64,000 nt of DNA from contig CM059973.1 of NCBI GenBank assembly GCA_030490835.1, forward strand, positions 86,191,141 to 86,255,140, given 5' to 3'. Under the pieces are notes generated by a model, which saw only the letters and a program-made list of their open reading frames with translations, made no database searches and had not been told where the DNA came from. The DNA comes from Annona cherimola. Lineage: Eukaryota; Streptophyta; Magnoliopsida; Magnoliales; Annonaceae. How positions within the stretch are numbered: position 1 is the first letter of the stretch; every line of letters begins with the position of its first letter. Shown piece after piece: positions 36,772-47,930 of the stretch. Made by a program: the position numbers and the translations under genes.

Positions 36772-37647
36772 TAGGGGTGCAACTCGGGCTTATGAAACTC
36801 GGGTTCACCTCAACCCTAACCCTAACCCTATTTGTAAAACTTCAACCCTAACCCTAACCCTAACCCTATTTGTAAACCTCGACCCTAACCCTATTTTTGA
36901 AATTCGGGCTCGGGTTGAGTTTCGGGTTGACATCTTCTATTAATATGTCTTTGTTACTCATCTTATATATAATTTTTTATCACAAATCTATTATATAAAA
37001 AAGTTTAAAAACAATTTATAGTATAAATTTAAGAAAAATTCAAATACCGCTTAAGAGTGGAAAGAAAGAAACCTGTTTTGAGCACTCTCTTTGTATCAAG
37101 TAGAATATGGATTATGTGTAAACGTTGTCAATAAAATTGTATTATTAATCATTAATTGTATTTTTTTACTCCTCTATTGTTTTAAGCTTATTTTACAACT
37201 ATAATTTTAAAGTTTTCATAAATTTTCCCGTTGGAAAAAAAGATCTCAAAAAAATTTAATATTTAGTATTACAGGATTTCGTTGGTCAAAAGGCTTCAGT
37301 AGAAAAGGCGTGAAGAGTAATTTTTTTTAAAAAAACTGTTGGACCTGTATCGTAATGTAAATTGGGAATAGATATTTTGTTGAAATCACTTAAGACGTTA
37401 GATTGTCTCGGCGATGAGCTGTCCATGCCTGGCATGCCGTACTCCTGTTGTCCATCATCCATCCATGAGTAATATGTTATTATTATAATATATTATTATT
37501 ATAATATAAATTATATATTTTATATAAATGCAAATTCGGGTTCTGGTTTGCAGGGTTCGGGCTTGCCTGAACCCGAAACTGAGACCTATTTGAATTCGGG
37601 TTCGGCGGGCCGGGTTCGGGCCGAACCAGGCCCAAGTTGCACCCCTA
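36772..37647. mobile_element. Non-autonomous hAT-like element with perfect 8-bp duplication
   Basis: Starts TAGGGGTGCAACTCGGG, ends CCAAGTTGCACCCCTA, and TTGGGGAC flanks both sides exactly (36764-36771, 37648-37655). The terminal regions are rich in TCGGG/CCCGA words and the centre is AT-rich. No transposase frame. Same family as 1178-1876, but younger. Confidence 0.9.
36812..36894. repeat. Telomere-like CCCTAA tract inside the hAT-like element
   Basis: Runs of two to four CCCTAA units, interrupted by TTTGTAAAACTTCAA-type spacers. The arrangement is subterminal within the transposon and its decayed counterpart occurs at about 1220-1300, so the tract probably belongs to the element and is not a relic of a chromosome end. 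Confidence 0.8.
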
Positions 37648-38185
37648 TTGGGGACACTATAGCATTGTCGTGTGTTAATCAAACTATTAAAGAATTGATC
37701 GGGTTGCTAGAAAACTGCTTCTTCGAGAAGTGAAATATAAGCAATGAAGCAATGGAATCAGACACTAAAGAATAAAATGGGATACTGAAATAAATGTGAC
37801 AAGACAATTGAGGGGTAAACTTAACAATCGATTTTTTTTTTTTTTTAAATTTTTTTTTTATAAAAATCATCTAACTGCATTTTCATGTGTACTTCTTAGC
37901 TACTTAGTAATGAGTCTAATGACCAACTTAAGGAGCTTGGTTGTAGAAGAAGTTGTTGTGACAATAAATTCAAAATAGTTGGATTAAATTCTGTAAATAT
38001 TGCGTATATCTATATATTATAATATTCATACATTTTGGCTGTTCTGAGCAAGTGAGAGAGAACTTCGATTATTTTTATTCGTTGTTTTCTTCAATTAGAA
38101 TGACATTTGAAATCGCCACGGCCCGAGTCGCCGCCGTAAGTCTCCTTTGTTTGTCACGCTCTATAAATACTAATCCAAAAAAGAA

Positions 38186-38633
38186 AGGTTAATTTTAAAT
38201 ATACTTACCAAGTTTGTCCTTAATTACAAATATACCACTAAGTTTGAAAATTTTCACATATACTTATTAAGTATTTCATTAATTTCAAATATTTCCATTA
38301 TGACAGTTATAAATGTTTAATAATTTTAAAATTTCAAAATGACCCTGATTGATCTAACATTTATTGTGATTGATACAATATCTAAACCGTTAAAACTCAT
38401 TTTGTCTAGCTTTTCTCTTACATTAGATGTGTTCTATCACATTATTTAACTTCTATCGTAGTTCGCTGACTATTATTATTAAATAATAAGAAACATTTTA
38501 AACATTTCATATAATGAATAACAACAATTTTTAATTATAGCTGATGGAAAGGGTATTGATGAAATTTCACCCATACTTAGTGGGTGTGTTTGTAATTAAG
38601 GAAAAATGTAGTAGGTATATTTGAAATTAATCC
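38186..38633. mobile_element. Mutator-like non-autonomous element
   Basis: Ends GGTTAATTTTAAATATAC and, inverted, GGATTAATTTCAAATATACC. AAAAAAGAA borders both sides (38177-38185, 38634-38642), a 9-bp match, although low in complexity. The interior corresponds to 27490-27882. Confidence 0.75.
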
Positions 38634-38818
38634 AAAAAAGAATTATGCGAATGGCAATCTAAAAAAATAATATAAGAAATCATAGGCAACATTTAATCAT
38701 CTTTAATAATTTCTTGGGGAATTACCAAATATACCTATTGATTTTGACCATAATTCCTTATATAATCACAAAATTTGCTTAGAATTCTTGTTATACCCAA
38801 GTCTTTAAGCTTCATGAG

Positions 38819-39463
38819 ATGCCGTTGAAAATTTTCAAATTTTTTATTTTTAATATTTTGAAAATGTCTAAATTACCTACCTACACCTTCTTCCCATTTG
38901 ACTTCAACTACACTAGCCTATTAGTTTCCATGGCTATTGGTCGAGAGATTGATTGCTGTAAAAAAGGGGCGCTGCTGCTTGGCTCAAATTTAATGGAATT
39001 TGCCGAATCTAGAAAGGAATTTTTGCCAGTGTCGATTTTGATATATAGCAACCGAAATTATAGAGTGCATGATTCCATCGGTGTATGCCAAGGATTGCAT
39101 CGAAATCTACAAAACAATGAGGAAATCAGCTCTCGACCATGTCGGAATTCTTCTAGAACCACCATGAAGACACTCTTCTCCAGCGAGCGGGTGCTCTGCA
39201 ACCACGAATTTGTCGCATCCGAATCGGTGAGGGAGATTTACTTTGCAGAATTGCAAAGGAGGCTGTCGTCGATCGGTTTTCAGAATCCATCATTGGCCGA
39301 TGCAAGAAACCGACGGAGAATTTATTCCCAATCTTATATCTCTCTGATGTGCTCTCCGAGCTCATGGTTGACATCGCACCAATCTTCTTTAAATCCACAT
39401 CCACAAGCTGCTGAGGCGCTCTCCAGGGCTAGCAATAGTGACTGCCAATCGATTCGATATTGA
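38819..39463 (+). other. Unrecognised 214-codon open frame
   Basis: The longest ATG frame in the window that is neither an exon nor transposon-coded. The first 40 codons lie in AT-rich sequence that resembles transposon ends (GGAATTACCAAATATACC upstream at about 38714). Codons 45-214 are GC-richer and Ser/Arg-rich, with no motif, signal peptide or membrane segment I recognise. An overlapping minus-strand frame (39516-39334) is also open. It may be captured or decayed sequence and need not be a gene. Confidence 0.2.
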
Positions 39464-39581
39464 ATACCTTCCACAACTGCGGTGCTGCCCATAGCCATCG
39501 TCAAAATTTGCCCCATTGCAAATTTTAGTCAATCACCCCAAATCAGCAATTAAAATAAGCATATGCTGCCGAACCTCTTAA

Positions 39582-39870
39582 GGGTGTGTTTGAGAAGTTG
39601 TAAAACTTTTGATGAAAAGTTTTGTATGTAAAAGTTGTCAAATCAGTAGAAAATGATATGATATTATAGGGATAATGATGAGGAATAAAGAAAATAAATT
39701 TAAAATAAATAGGTTAGTTGTATTGGTAATTGTGTAGAAATGATTGAAAAGTAGAGTTATTGTATAGAAATATGTGTAAAAAATAATTAAAAAAAATAGT
39801 TATGGAGAGTGAAAAGTTTTAGATTGAAAAATTTTAACTTAACAACTTTTTCAAATTGCCAAACACACCC
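39582..39870 (+). mobile_element. PIF/Harbinger-like (Tourist-type) MITE
   Basis: Begins GGGTGTGTTTGAGAAGTTG after TAA and ends CAAATTGCCAAACACACCC before TAG. Good family reference copy with AAAACTTTTGATGAAAAGTT and GATGAGGAATAAAG inside. Non-coding. Confidence 0.8.
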
Positions 39871-39879
39871 TAGGAAAAT

Positions 39880-41540
39880 TAACCAACAGCGTGAATCCAA
39901 AACCGCTCTTAATTCTTCTCTCAAATTTCCTAAGTCGTATCTGCCCTAACTTTTCTCCCATCATCTCTGATCGTTGCTGTGCCGTTGTTATCTCTGGCCT
40001 CCGTTAACTGAGGCCAATCCACCAGCCTCTCCATCACGTTCATCTCTATTTTCTCCTGGTTCTCCTCTCGCCATTAGCGCTACCCACTATCGCCTACATT
40101 AGAGCAGTAATATGTACGATAACGACCGTTCCTCCTCAACCTAACGGCCTGGGTTGGAGAGGAACTGTGGACAAAATTACAGGAATAAAAAGAATTTTCA
40201 AAACTCCGTGGGTGTACAAGGAATTTAGGTCAAAATTTATGAGTATACATGAAAATTATCTTAATTTCTTTCAGATTATTATTTACTTTTTTAATGTCTC
40301 TTCCTTACTTTTCATTAAAGTCCTATTTTGTTCATATTACAGTTCTTTTAAAATAATTTTACCGAAACAAACGTATAGATGAATTACACTTCCACGCACA
40401 CAGACTAGAAAAATACTGGTTGCTAGAAAAATAGCAAAGTCCGAAGATGGCCCAAACAGTGGGACAATGAGCCAACTCCATCAAAGTGATTGAAGGGCCT
40501 TTCCATCGAATCAAAGCGATTTGAAGCATCTAACCAATCGGATTCTTAAAAGCAAACCCCTCCCATTTTCGGTAGAACTATTGCACTAACTTCTAATGAT
40601 GGTCAACAAATCCGCGTTCTCCCATTCCCTAGTGTTTGTTTGATGCGCCACCCCTCACCGCCTTCCTACATAATGATATATGCTCATATGCACCGCATGC
40701 TGCTGATTTCATATCTTACGTATATTATATTATATTAACCCAACGACAGGGTTACAAACAGATTCTGCCATCTTCTAATTTTTCATCAATATCTCTGGAG
40801 CCGTGGTCCTTCTCTTGGGTTTCGTTGTTTTTTTTGATTACGGTTGGCTCTTTAATTATTCTCCATAAAGTGAGCAGAAAAGAGTTTTGGGGTGTGGATT
40901 CTTTGAAAGGGGAGGCCGATGAGACCACACCTTAGTCCTTAGGAAAGTCCTCCGAAATTTCCTGGGTAATATAAAACATCAGTTTGATGTAACTAGCATT
41001 AGCTGCCCATCACGATCCATGGTGACAAAATGATATACCCAAAGATTAAAATAACAAACGGACGGCTGAAGTTGTTTGCAATTTCTAATTTATATACAGA
41101 TGGAGAATAACGGGGGGGACTGGGTGGGTTGAGCATGGAGCAGATAGATTGACTTAGTATAAAGTTGCAGCTGCACGTATGTCACGCATGACATCACAAT
41201 ATATACTGTTTAGAAGCTGAAGAGTTGTTTTTAGTGTTTTTGAATTTGTATGGAGAGGAGGAATTGGGAGCTGAGCATACATCAGGTGATAGAATCGGAT
41301 TCCTAACTAGTAGACACAAACTTGAAGCATGTCACGCATGACAAGTTGATATGTCATGATCAATTAGAATTAATAAAAGAAGAAGGGATTTTAAGTGCAA
41401 TGGTGCAACTCAGGTATGATACTTATAATATGACCAATCGAGTAGCCTAAAATGGGTAAGATAGGTTCCAAATAAAAAATAATTAGGGCAGGATAGGTTC
41501 CAAGATTTGAGAACCTAGAATTAGCTCGAATTACTAATAT
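39880..41540. other. Intergenic, no gene supported
   Basis: 39890-40110 is CT-rich and looks leader-like, without a following frame. A 99-codon frame at 40636-40935 holds one hydrophobic stretch (WVSLFFLITVGSLIILH) but no family match or gene structure. 41180-41343 contains two copies of a short palindrome. Confidence 0.35.
41180..41343. repeat. Two copies of TGTCACGCATGACA, 150 bp apart
   Basis: The 14-mer with inverted halves TGTCA/TGACA occurs at 41180-41193 and 41330-41343. TGACA half-sites are bound by TALE homeodomain proteins in plants, but function here is unknown. Confidence 0.5.
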
Positions 41541-41547
41541 ATATATA

Positions 41548-41909
41548 GAAATATTCAAGTGCAATGAACAGTGCAATTGCTCCAAAATGGGCCTTATATG
41601 ATCATAAAATTATAATCTATTCTACCAATTATATTTAGAATCATGTATTTTATTATCATAACAATTTTCATCTCGATCGAATATGTGTATGAACCTCATC
41701 TGAAAATGGTATAAATTTAACATAATAAAATAGTTTGATGTAAATAATAACTTTAAAGTGATTTTTTTAACATGTAAACAATTTGCTATAAAATTTATTT
41801 ATAGATAAATGATTGTATAAAGTTTCGTTACATTCTAATATGTTTAGGGCCCTTTTTTGGGCATATGTATCGCTATTCTGGTGCAATTGCGCTGCACCGG
41901 AACAACTCT
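41548..41909 (+). mobile_element. TA-tract MITE, second subfamily
   Basis: Bounded by TATATATATA on both sides. Tips AGTGCAATGAACAGTGCAATT and ATTGCGCTGCACCGGAACAA. The core (TATATTTAGAATCATGTATT, ATAATAAAATAGTTTGATGT) matches 8330-8675. It is the clearest example of insertion inside a TA microsatellite. Confidence 0.8.
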
Positions 41910-41924
41910 TATATATATATATAT

Positions 41925-42215
41925 TCAATTTCTCTTTTATGAAATACACTACATTTTTGAAGATTTGAATATATATCTTTTATGAAATATACTACATTTT
42001 TGAAGATATAAAATATAAAAACTTGTTTAATTTATTTATTATTTAGTATATCTAATAAATGCATTTTAAAACTATATTATTATCATATTGATTATAAGTT
42101 TCTAATTAAAATTTATGTTAAAATTATGATTTTCAAATTAATATAAAGACTAATATAAAGAATTGATTTGGAACCGTAATTTGAACCGACCTTAGAAAAG
42201 GAGAGAGTATGTTTA
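41925..42215 (-). repeat. Dispersed repeat, inverted partner of about 4.6-4.9 kb
   Basis: Read in reverse it gives ATGCATTTATTAGATATACT and the AATCAATATGRTAA segment found at 4735-4785. It also holds a short internal duplication of TTTATGAAATACACTACATT. Confidence 0.5.
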
Positions 42216-42986
42216 GAATCGACCAACTTTAAAATAAAGTAGGAAAGAAGTTTTTGAAAATAAATTAAGGGTAGACCAGACTTATCTTATCCAAGTTGAA
42301 TTCCCTATATGAGCAGGTGATTTATGGGCAGCCGAAAAATATATATTTTTATTTTAAAATATTTTTAATAAATGTGTAGACCTCACCAATATCTTTTGTC
42401 CTATAAAATTTGAATTTTTTTTGAATTTACTAAATATTTTATTTTATTTTAAAAGTAAACAAATCGGGCATACTCTACATGTGCCGGGCTCATGTATCTT
42501 TATTGATTTTCAAAAATAAGAAAAAAATGGAATAAAATAAAAATTATCATATTTCACATGGTAAAAATATAGATGACCATTACACATGTATAAAAATTTT
42601 TTTTAAAAAAAAAAAAAATTTTTCCAGTCGCTGGGCGAAGAAGAAGGTGACCATGCATTGATTTTATTTATTTTTTTTTTTCTTTCTTTCCCCGTGTGGA
42701 AACCCTGCATTGAGTTTTAGTGGTCCAGCCTTCAACTGAAAAAGAATGGCTATTAAAACGATTTTGAACTTTAATAAGCATGCAGATATGGATATTAAGA
42801 AGAGTGTAAGACAACTATAGACTTGTTTTTATATTTTGGGTGCCAAACAATTGAGTGGCGGAATATTCCGAAATCCTGAAATCGAGGGTCGGAACATTCA
42901 CAACAAGTGAGTGGCACGCGTACACATGATGTCTGTACAGGTTGCGGCAATGTTCTTCCTTATATGTGGTAGGCCTGATCACGCAT

Positions 42987-43775
42987 GGGTAATTTGCAAA
43001 TATGCCTCATATTTTGACGTTAATTGCAGATTTACGTTTATTGTTTCACGAATTGCATATTGCCCCATGAAGTTTCTCATAAATTGCATCTGTACCCGTG
43101 TTAAAGTTTGAAATTTAACGGCTATTAAATAAAAAAATATAATTTGCAAATATGCCTCTATAGTTTGATATTAATTGCAGATATGCCTCAACTGTTTCAT
43201 GAATTAATATTACCCCCACGAAGTTTTACAAAAATTATTTGTGTGCCTATAACACCTTTTTGTCGCCAAACGTACTTTAAAATTTTGAATAATGACAAAA
43301 AATAACTCTATTTAAAACTATATTAAAAACTCGTAATCTCTAAAACACCAAATTGTGTAGGCGGAAGAAGTTTATAAAACACTCATATTAATTGGTACAT
43401 GTTATCTCTTTCCACCTGCACAACTGAGTCATTTTCATCATTATCCAAAATTTTAATGCACGTTTGGCAGCAAAAATGTGTCATAGATACACAAGTAATT
43501 TTGGTGAAACTTTATGGGGATAATATGTAATTTGTGAAATAATGAGGGTATATCAGCAATTAGCGTCAAACTTTGGGGGCATATTTGCGATTAACATCAA
43601 ACTATGGGGTCATATTAGCAAATCACATTTTTATTTAACAGCCGTTAAATTTCAGCCGTTAATAAGGGTACACATGCAATTTATGTTAACTTTGTAAGGG
43701 TAATATACAATTCGTGAAAATGAGGGCATATATGTAATTAACGTTAAACTATGGTGGCATATTTGCAAATTACCC
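42987..43775. mobile_element. Mutator-like element with duplicated terminal repeats
   Basis: Outer ends GGGTAATTTGCAAATATGCC and, inverted, the same word. The flanks ATCACGCAT (42978-42986) and ATCACTCAC (43776-43784) agree at 7 of 9 positions. Each arm repeats itself: a second AATTTGCAAATATGCCTC begins about 43140, and a mirrored second copy ends about 43628. The interior is non-coding. Confidence 0.85.
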
Positions 43776-44109
43776 ATCACTCACATACGCGAGCATTTGA
43801 TAAGTTGTTGAATAGCCTTAGTGGGTGTGGCACTTGCAATCCTACTATTTATGAAAGAATCCTAACTTAAAAGAAGGGTTGCATTTTTTTATAATAAGTA
43901 GGGTTCTAGCATTCTTGACATTCAAAGAGTAAAACATTTGTATTTGTATTAACTATTTCAAAAGTCTTGTATCTATGTTACAAAATTTTGAAAAATTTTA
44001 CTTTTATATGGCAACATGGTATATTTCCTCTACCCAATATAGTTTTGCAAACTATCTATGAAAGTTGATGACTACCGGCTTCCTAAGAGAATGTTTCGAT
44101 GCAACAAGA

Positions 44110-44465
44110 AATTCAATGCGTTCCACTAAAAACTCCATTTATTTATTATTATTATTATTATTATTAAAATTTTCTTTTATAAAACTCTTAATCTATATGT
44201 ATTTAATATATATTTCAAATTTTATCATTTTTGAAAACGTGCATATATATTTTGATTTTTAAAAAGAGGGATTTTGGTAATTTTTAAATAAATAAATTAC
44301 CCCTATTTTCAAAAAATTTTAAAAAATATATACACATTTTCAAAAATGGTAAAACTTGTGTTTTTACCATGGGTTATAGATTAAATACACCTAAATTAAG
44401 AGTTTTGTAAAAAATATTTTCAAAAAAATAGTAAAAAATTGGATTTCTAGCCAGATGCATTGAAG
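44110..44465. mobile_element. Fold-back element, diverged
   Basis: Self-complementary around about 44290 (TTTATCATTTTTGAAAACGTG mirrored by CATTTTCAAAAATGGTAAAA), with the family word TTAATCTATATGTATTTAAT. The tips are degraded; an ATT microsatellite sits near the left end. Confidence 0.6.
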
Positions 44466-45397
44466 CAAACCCCGACCTCCCGTATACTATTTTTAATGAT
44501 ATATGTTATAATAGATTATATAACATTGCGTATCATTATAAAATATGATATAATATAATTTACGCATAATTAAATATATTAATAAACAAAAATAATAAAA
44601 ATTGTATAAAATATATCAAATGGAAATTTTATTTCTAAATATTCCTTTCATTAACGGAATTCATAGGTGTCTTCCCTATTTTGCTAATTCTTACCATAAA
44701 TATTATAGAAATTAGTCTTCTTATAATATAATAAGAAAATAGAACAAAGTACCTTAAAAATGAAAAGTTTTTATTTTAAAATATTTCTCTCATTAAATAA
44801 ATAAATTTGGTTTTTTTAAAAATTTCAAATTTCCACATGCAAAGTTTTTGTAAGTAATTTTCTTATCTCTTAAATTTTTTTAAGAAAATACCTTAAAAAC
44901 ATTTTTAACATTTTAATTGCATTAAATGAATTAATTTGATTTTTTCATATCTTATAAATTTCCACCATAAATATTTTAAAGATAATTTTCTAACGAGTTT
45001 TATTGAAATTATAAGAAATATATTTTTAAAAATATTTATGGTGAAAATTCATACGTTCTAAAACACACCAACTTAGTCTATTTGTTGTGAAAATATGTTA
45101 CAATAACTTTTTAAAAATATTTTAAGGGTATTTTTTTGTTATACTAATATATTTATCTTATATATTTTATTTTTATAAGATACATAAAGTTATATGGTTT
45201 ATTATGATATAGAATAATACTTTATTTTCAATATATTGATATCTTCCATAAAAAAAAAATATTGATATCATATAATAAAATAATATGTAGAAAGCCGACT
45301 CTCCTAGGTAGGTAGCTATCATGGGAGTATTTGATGGCTATTTAATGGATGCAGATAAGTGAGATAACTATTAAAAAGGAAATTTTCGGCTATGAAA

Positions 45398-46946
45398 AAC
45401 TACAGCAAATGGGAGTGGGCACCCTGCACTAATAACTGCACGCATTTCCGACAACCACTGCAGCAAATTTTGTTTTGGGCAACGAAATGCTGAGAGCATT
45501 GATAGCACATTGGTTGGTGATAGACATCAGCATGCAACAATATTGCTAACAAAATTTGTTGTCCAAACTGAAATCCATTGCAGGGTTGAATGTATGTCAA
45601 TAAAAATTCTCACTGTACTTATTGCTCCGCCCAACAAATTTCATTTTTGTTGTTAATTTTTAGTTGCATATAATATATATTTGCATTACGAAATCCTAGT
45701 TTTTAGTAACCAAAATTTCCATTTAAAAACTTAAAATTTTATTGTTAAAAAAATTCCATATAATTTTTATACAACCAAAATTTTGTTTTGGTATTAAAAG
45801 CGTTGTAATATGAAAGAAAATTTTTTCTTGCTTAATGAGAGCATCAACATAAGTAAAGAAATTTTTTTCTTGATTCTAGAAGTATTATCATAAGAAAGAG
45901 AATTTTTCTTATATATACCTATTTTGTTAATAAAGATTTTTTGCCGCTAATAAGGGTTCGCAAAAATCAATTTTCATTCGTTCTTAAAAAAATCAACTTT
46001 CTTATAGTATTGGATGTATTAGATCTATTTTAGTAACAATTAATTATTTAGCTACAAATATTTGATTGTTTTAAATAGTGACATTTAGGTAAATGTAGTC
46101 ACTTTTATAGGAAGTGTAGTTCAAAGTAATTTTTAAAGCAACGGTTAAAATCTACCCATAAATAGTATTGGATGAAACTTTTTATAATAGTATTATATAA
46201 AACTTTAGCTCCAATTAATATAGAATCTAGCAGTTTTGGATACTAAGTGCAGATAAATTAAAATTGGGTTACAAAATATAGGGAAATACCTTTTTGGCAA
46301 TTTTCCTTGCTTATATTGATATGTTTATAGGCAATGCAATCGAGTGTATTTAACTGTATTTAACTCTTTTTTATTTTTTTTTATTTTTTTTATAAAACTG
46401 TTAATCTAAGCGTATTTAACATGTGTATCAATTTTTACTATTTTTGAAGATTTTTAGATAATTATTTTGGATTTTTACTATTTAAAATATCCAAAAATGA
46501 TAAAAATCAATATACATATTAAATAATTTTAGATTAATAGTTATATAAAAAATTTTAAAATAATAAAAAAATAGACATTTGCACCCGTATACACTTGTAC
46601 ATCGAAATTAAGTACACACGGGTGCACCAGATTGAGCTAAAGTACAGGGTCCATTTGACACACATAGTAAAACTGAAAAGATTTCCATTTCATTCTATGA
46701 GAAAAATTTTCTTGCTTATAACGATATTTTGGCAACTAAATCAAATTTTAATTGTCTGAGCACAAAATTTATAAATTATTGGCAATAAAATTTCTTCTCG
46801 GTGGTGGCTTTTTTGCATATGTGACAAAATATTGGCAATTAAGTTTTTTTAGCAACCAAATTTGAACTTATAATGAGAAATTTTCAGTTAGCAAAAATCA
46901 AATTGTAATGAAAAGGTGGCCACATATAATAAATTTTGTTGTAGTG
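45398..46946. mobile_element. Possible CACTA-like non-autonomous element
   Basis: The right end read inverted is CACTACAACAAAATTTATTA, the classical CACTA terminus. The left candidate AACTACAGCAAATGGGAGTG is a weaker match. Subterminal words such as TTTTGTTG and TTGGCAA recur at both ends. A 3-bp target duplication could not be confirmed. It contains the fold-back element at 46330-46640. Confidence 0.5.
46330..46640. mobile_element. Fold-back element inside the CACTA-like element
   Basis: Shared core words TTAATCTAAGCGTATTTAAC and CATGTGTATCAATTTTTACT, mirrored by ATAAAAATCAATATACATAT. The right tip contains CACACGGGTGCACC. The left tip is rearranged (two near-tandem TATTTAACTGTATTTAAC). Confidence 0.65.
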
Positions 46947-47559
46947 CTCCTGTAGTACTGGCATTTGATTTTAACAAAAGAATTCTAGATACGTCCATTT
47001 CGAATGGTCAACTTCACCCCACATCATCAGTGGGCTGCTAAGATAATCACAAGGGGACATGGCCTGACTGAAGAGAGCTTGTGCTTTTTGGAGGGTGCCA
47101 TGCTGTTGGGTCAAGCTCTCATAATCATTCTTGCTTAGCAACAGGGTCTAGAAATGTTTGGATTCCCTTGCCAGCTGGTGGGTGCATTGACTGTGTTTAC
47201 ATCATGCGCAGGAGGAGGCAAAGCAGGTTTCCTGATGATAGAGGAAATGAATATTCATTCATTAGCAGTAGAAAATGGAATTTGATGAATGCATGCCTGA
47301 AACCAAGCGCCATTAAATCCGATGAACATCAATATTCCTATGCATTCCTAGAATGGTTGTAATTCCACGGAATTAGTTTTGTAGAAATCTATTCATGGAA
47401 TCTCTCTATTTGCGCCCATGCACTTTCACCATGAAATTAAAATTAAAGTGATGATTTTATTTCCCAACATTTATTTTATCATGTTGCAAAAAATTATTTT
47501 ACTCAAAGTCTTGGGTTGGCTGGCTATAACTGCATATAATCCTATAGAAAAGTTGTAAA
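46947..47559. other. Intergenic, nothing recognised
   Basis: Contains a 93-codon frame at 47081-47362 of moderate GC content that matches no family I know and has no supporting structure. Confidence 0.3.
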
Positions 47560-47930
47560 TCACTTTGATACATTTACAAATACATTAAAATGTTATGATA
47601 ATTTATAGAATTATTTATCTATATAAGAAGAATATTTTACATAGTATAAATGTTAAATTAATAGTTTTAAAATTGGTATATAGATCAAATAATTTTATTA
47701 TATTAATTTAATATTACAAAATTTTAATCTCCACAAGTATTCTATTTTTTAAAATATTTCTTCACATCTTCCTATACAACATCCTATTTTTTAATCATTT
47801 CTATATAATTGGTTATATAACTAATTTTAACTTTATTATCTTTGTTCATCATTATTATCATATCCTATTATATCATTTTTTCTTATTTGAAGAACTTTTT
47901 AACCAAAAGTTTTATTACTTTTTAAATACA
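47560..47930 (-). mobile_element. Diverged MITE remnants of two families
   Basis: 47560-47705 is an inverted, eroded TA-tract MITE (AAATAATTTTATTATATTAA end word). 47715-47930 is an inverted PIF/Harbinger-like copy (TTCTATTTTTTAAAATATTTCTTC, TTAACCAAAAGTTTTATTAC). Confidence 0.45.

Noticed and set aside
36812..36894. CCCTAA tract as an interstitial telomere from chromosome fusion
   Set aside because: The units are short, interrupted and confined to a transposon with a perfect 8-bp target duplication.
40636..40935. 99-codon frame with one hydrophobic segment
   Set aside because: No recognisable family, promoter or splice context; a single hydrophobic run in AT-rich DNA is weak evidence for a gene.
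47081..47362. 93-codon frame of moderate GC
   Set aside because: No motif or homologous word recognised and no supporting gene structure.
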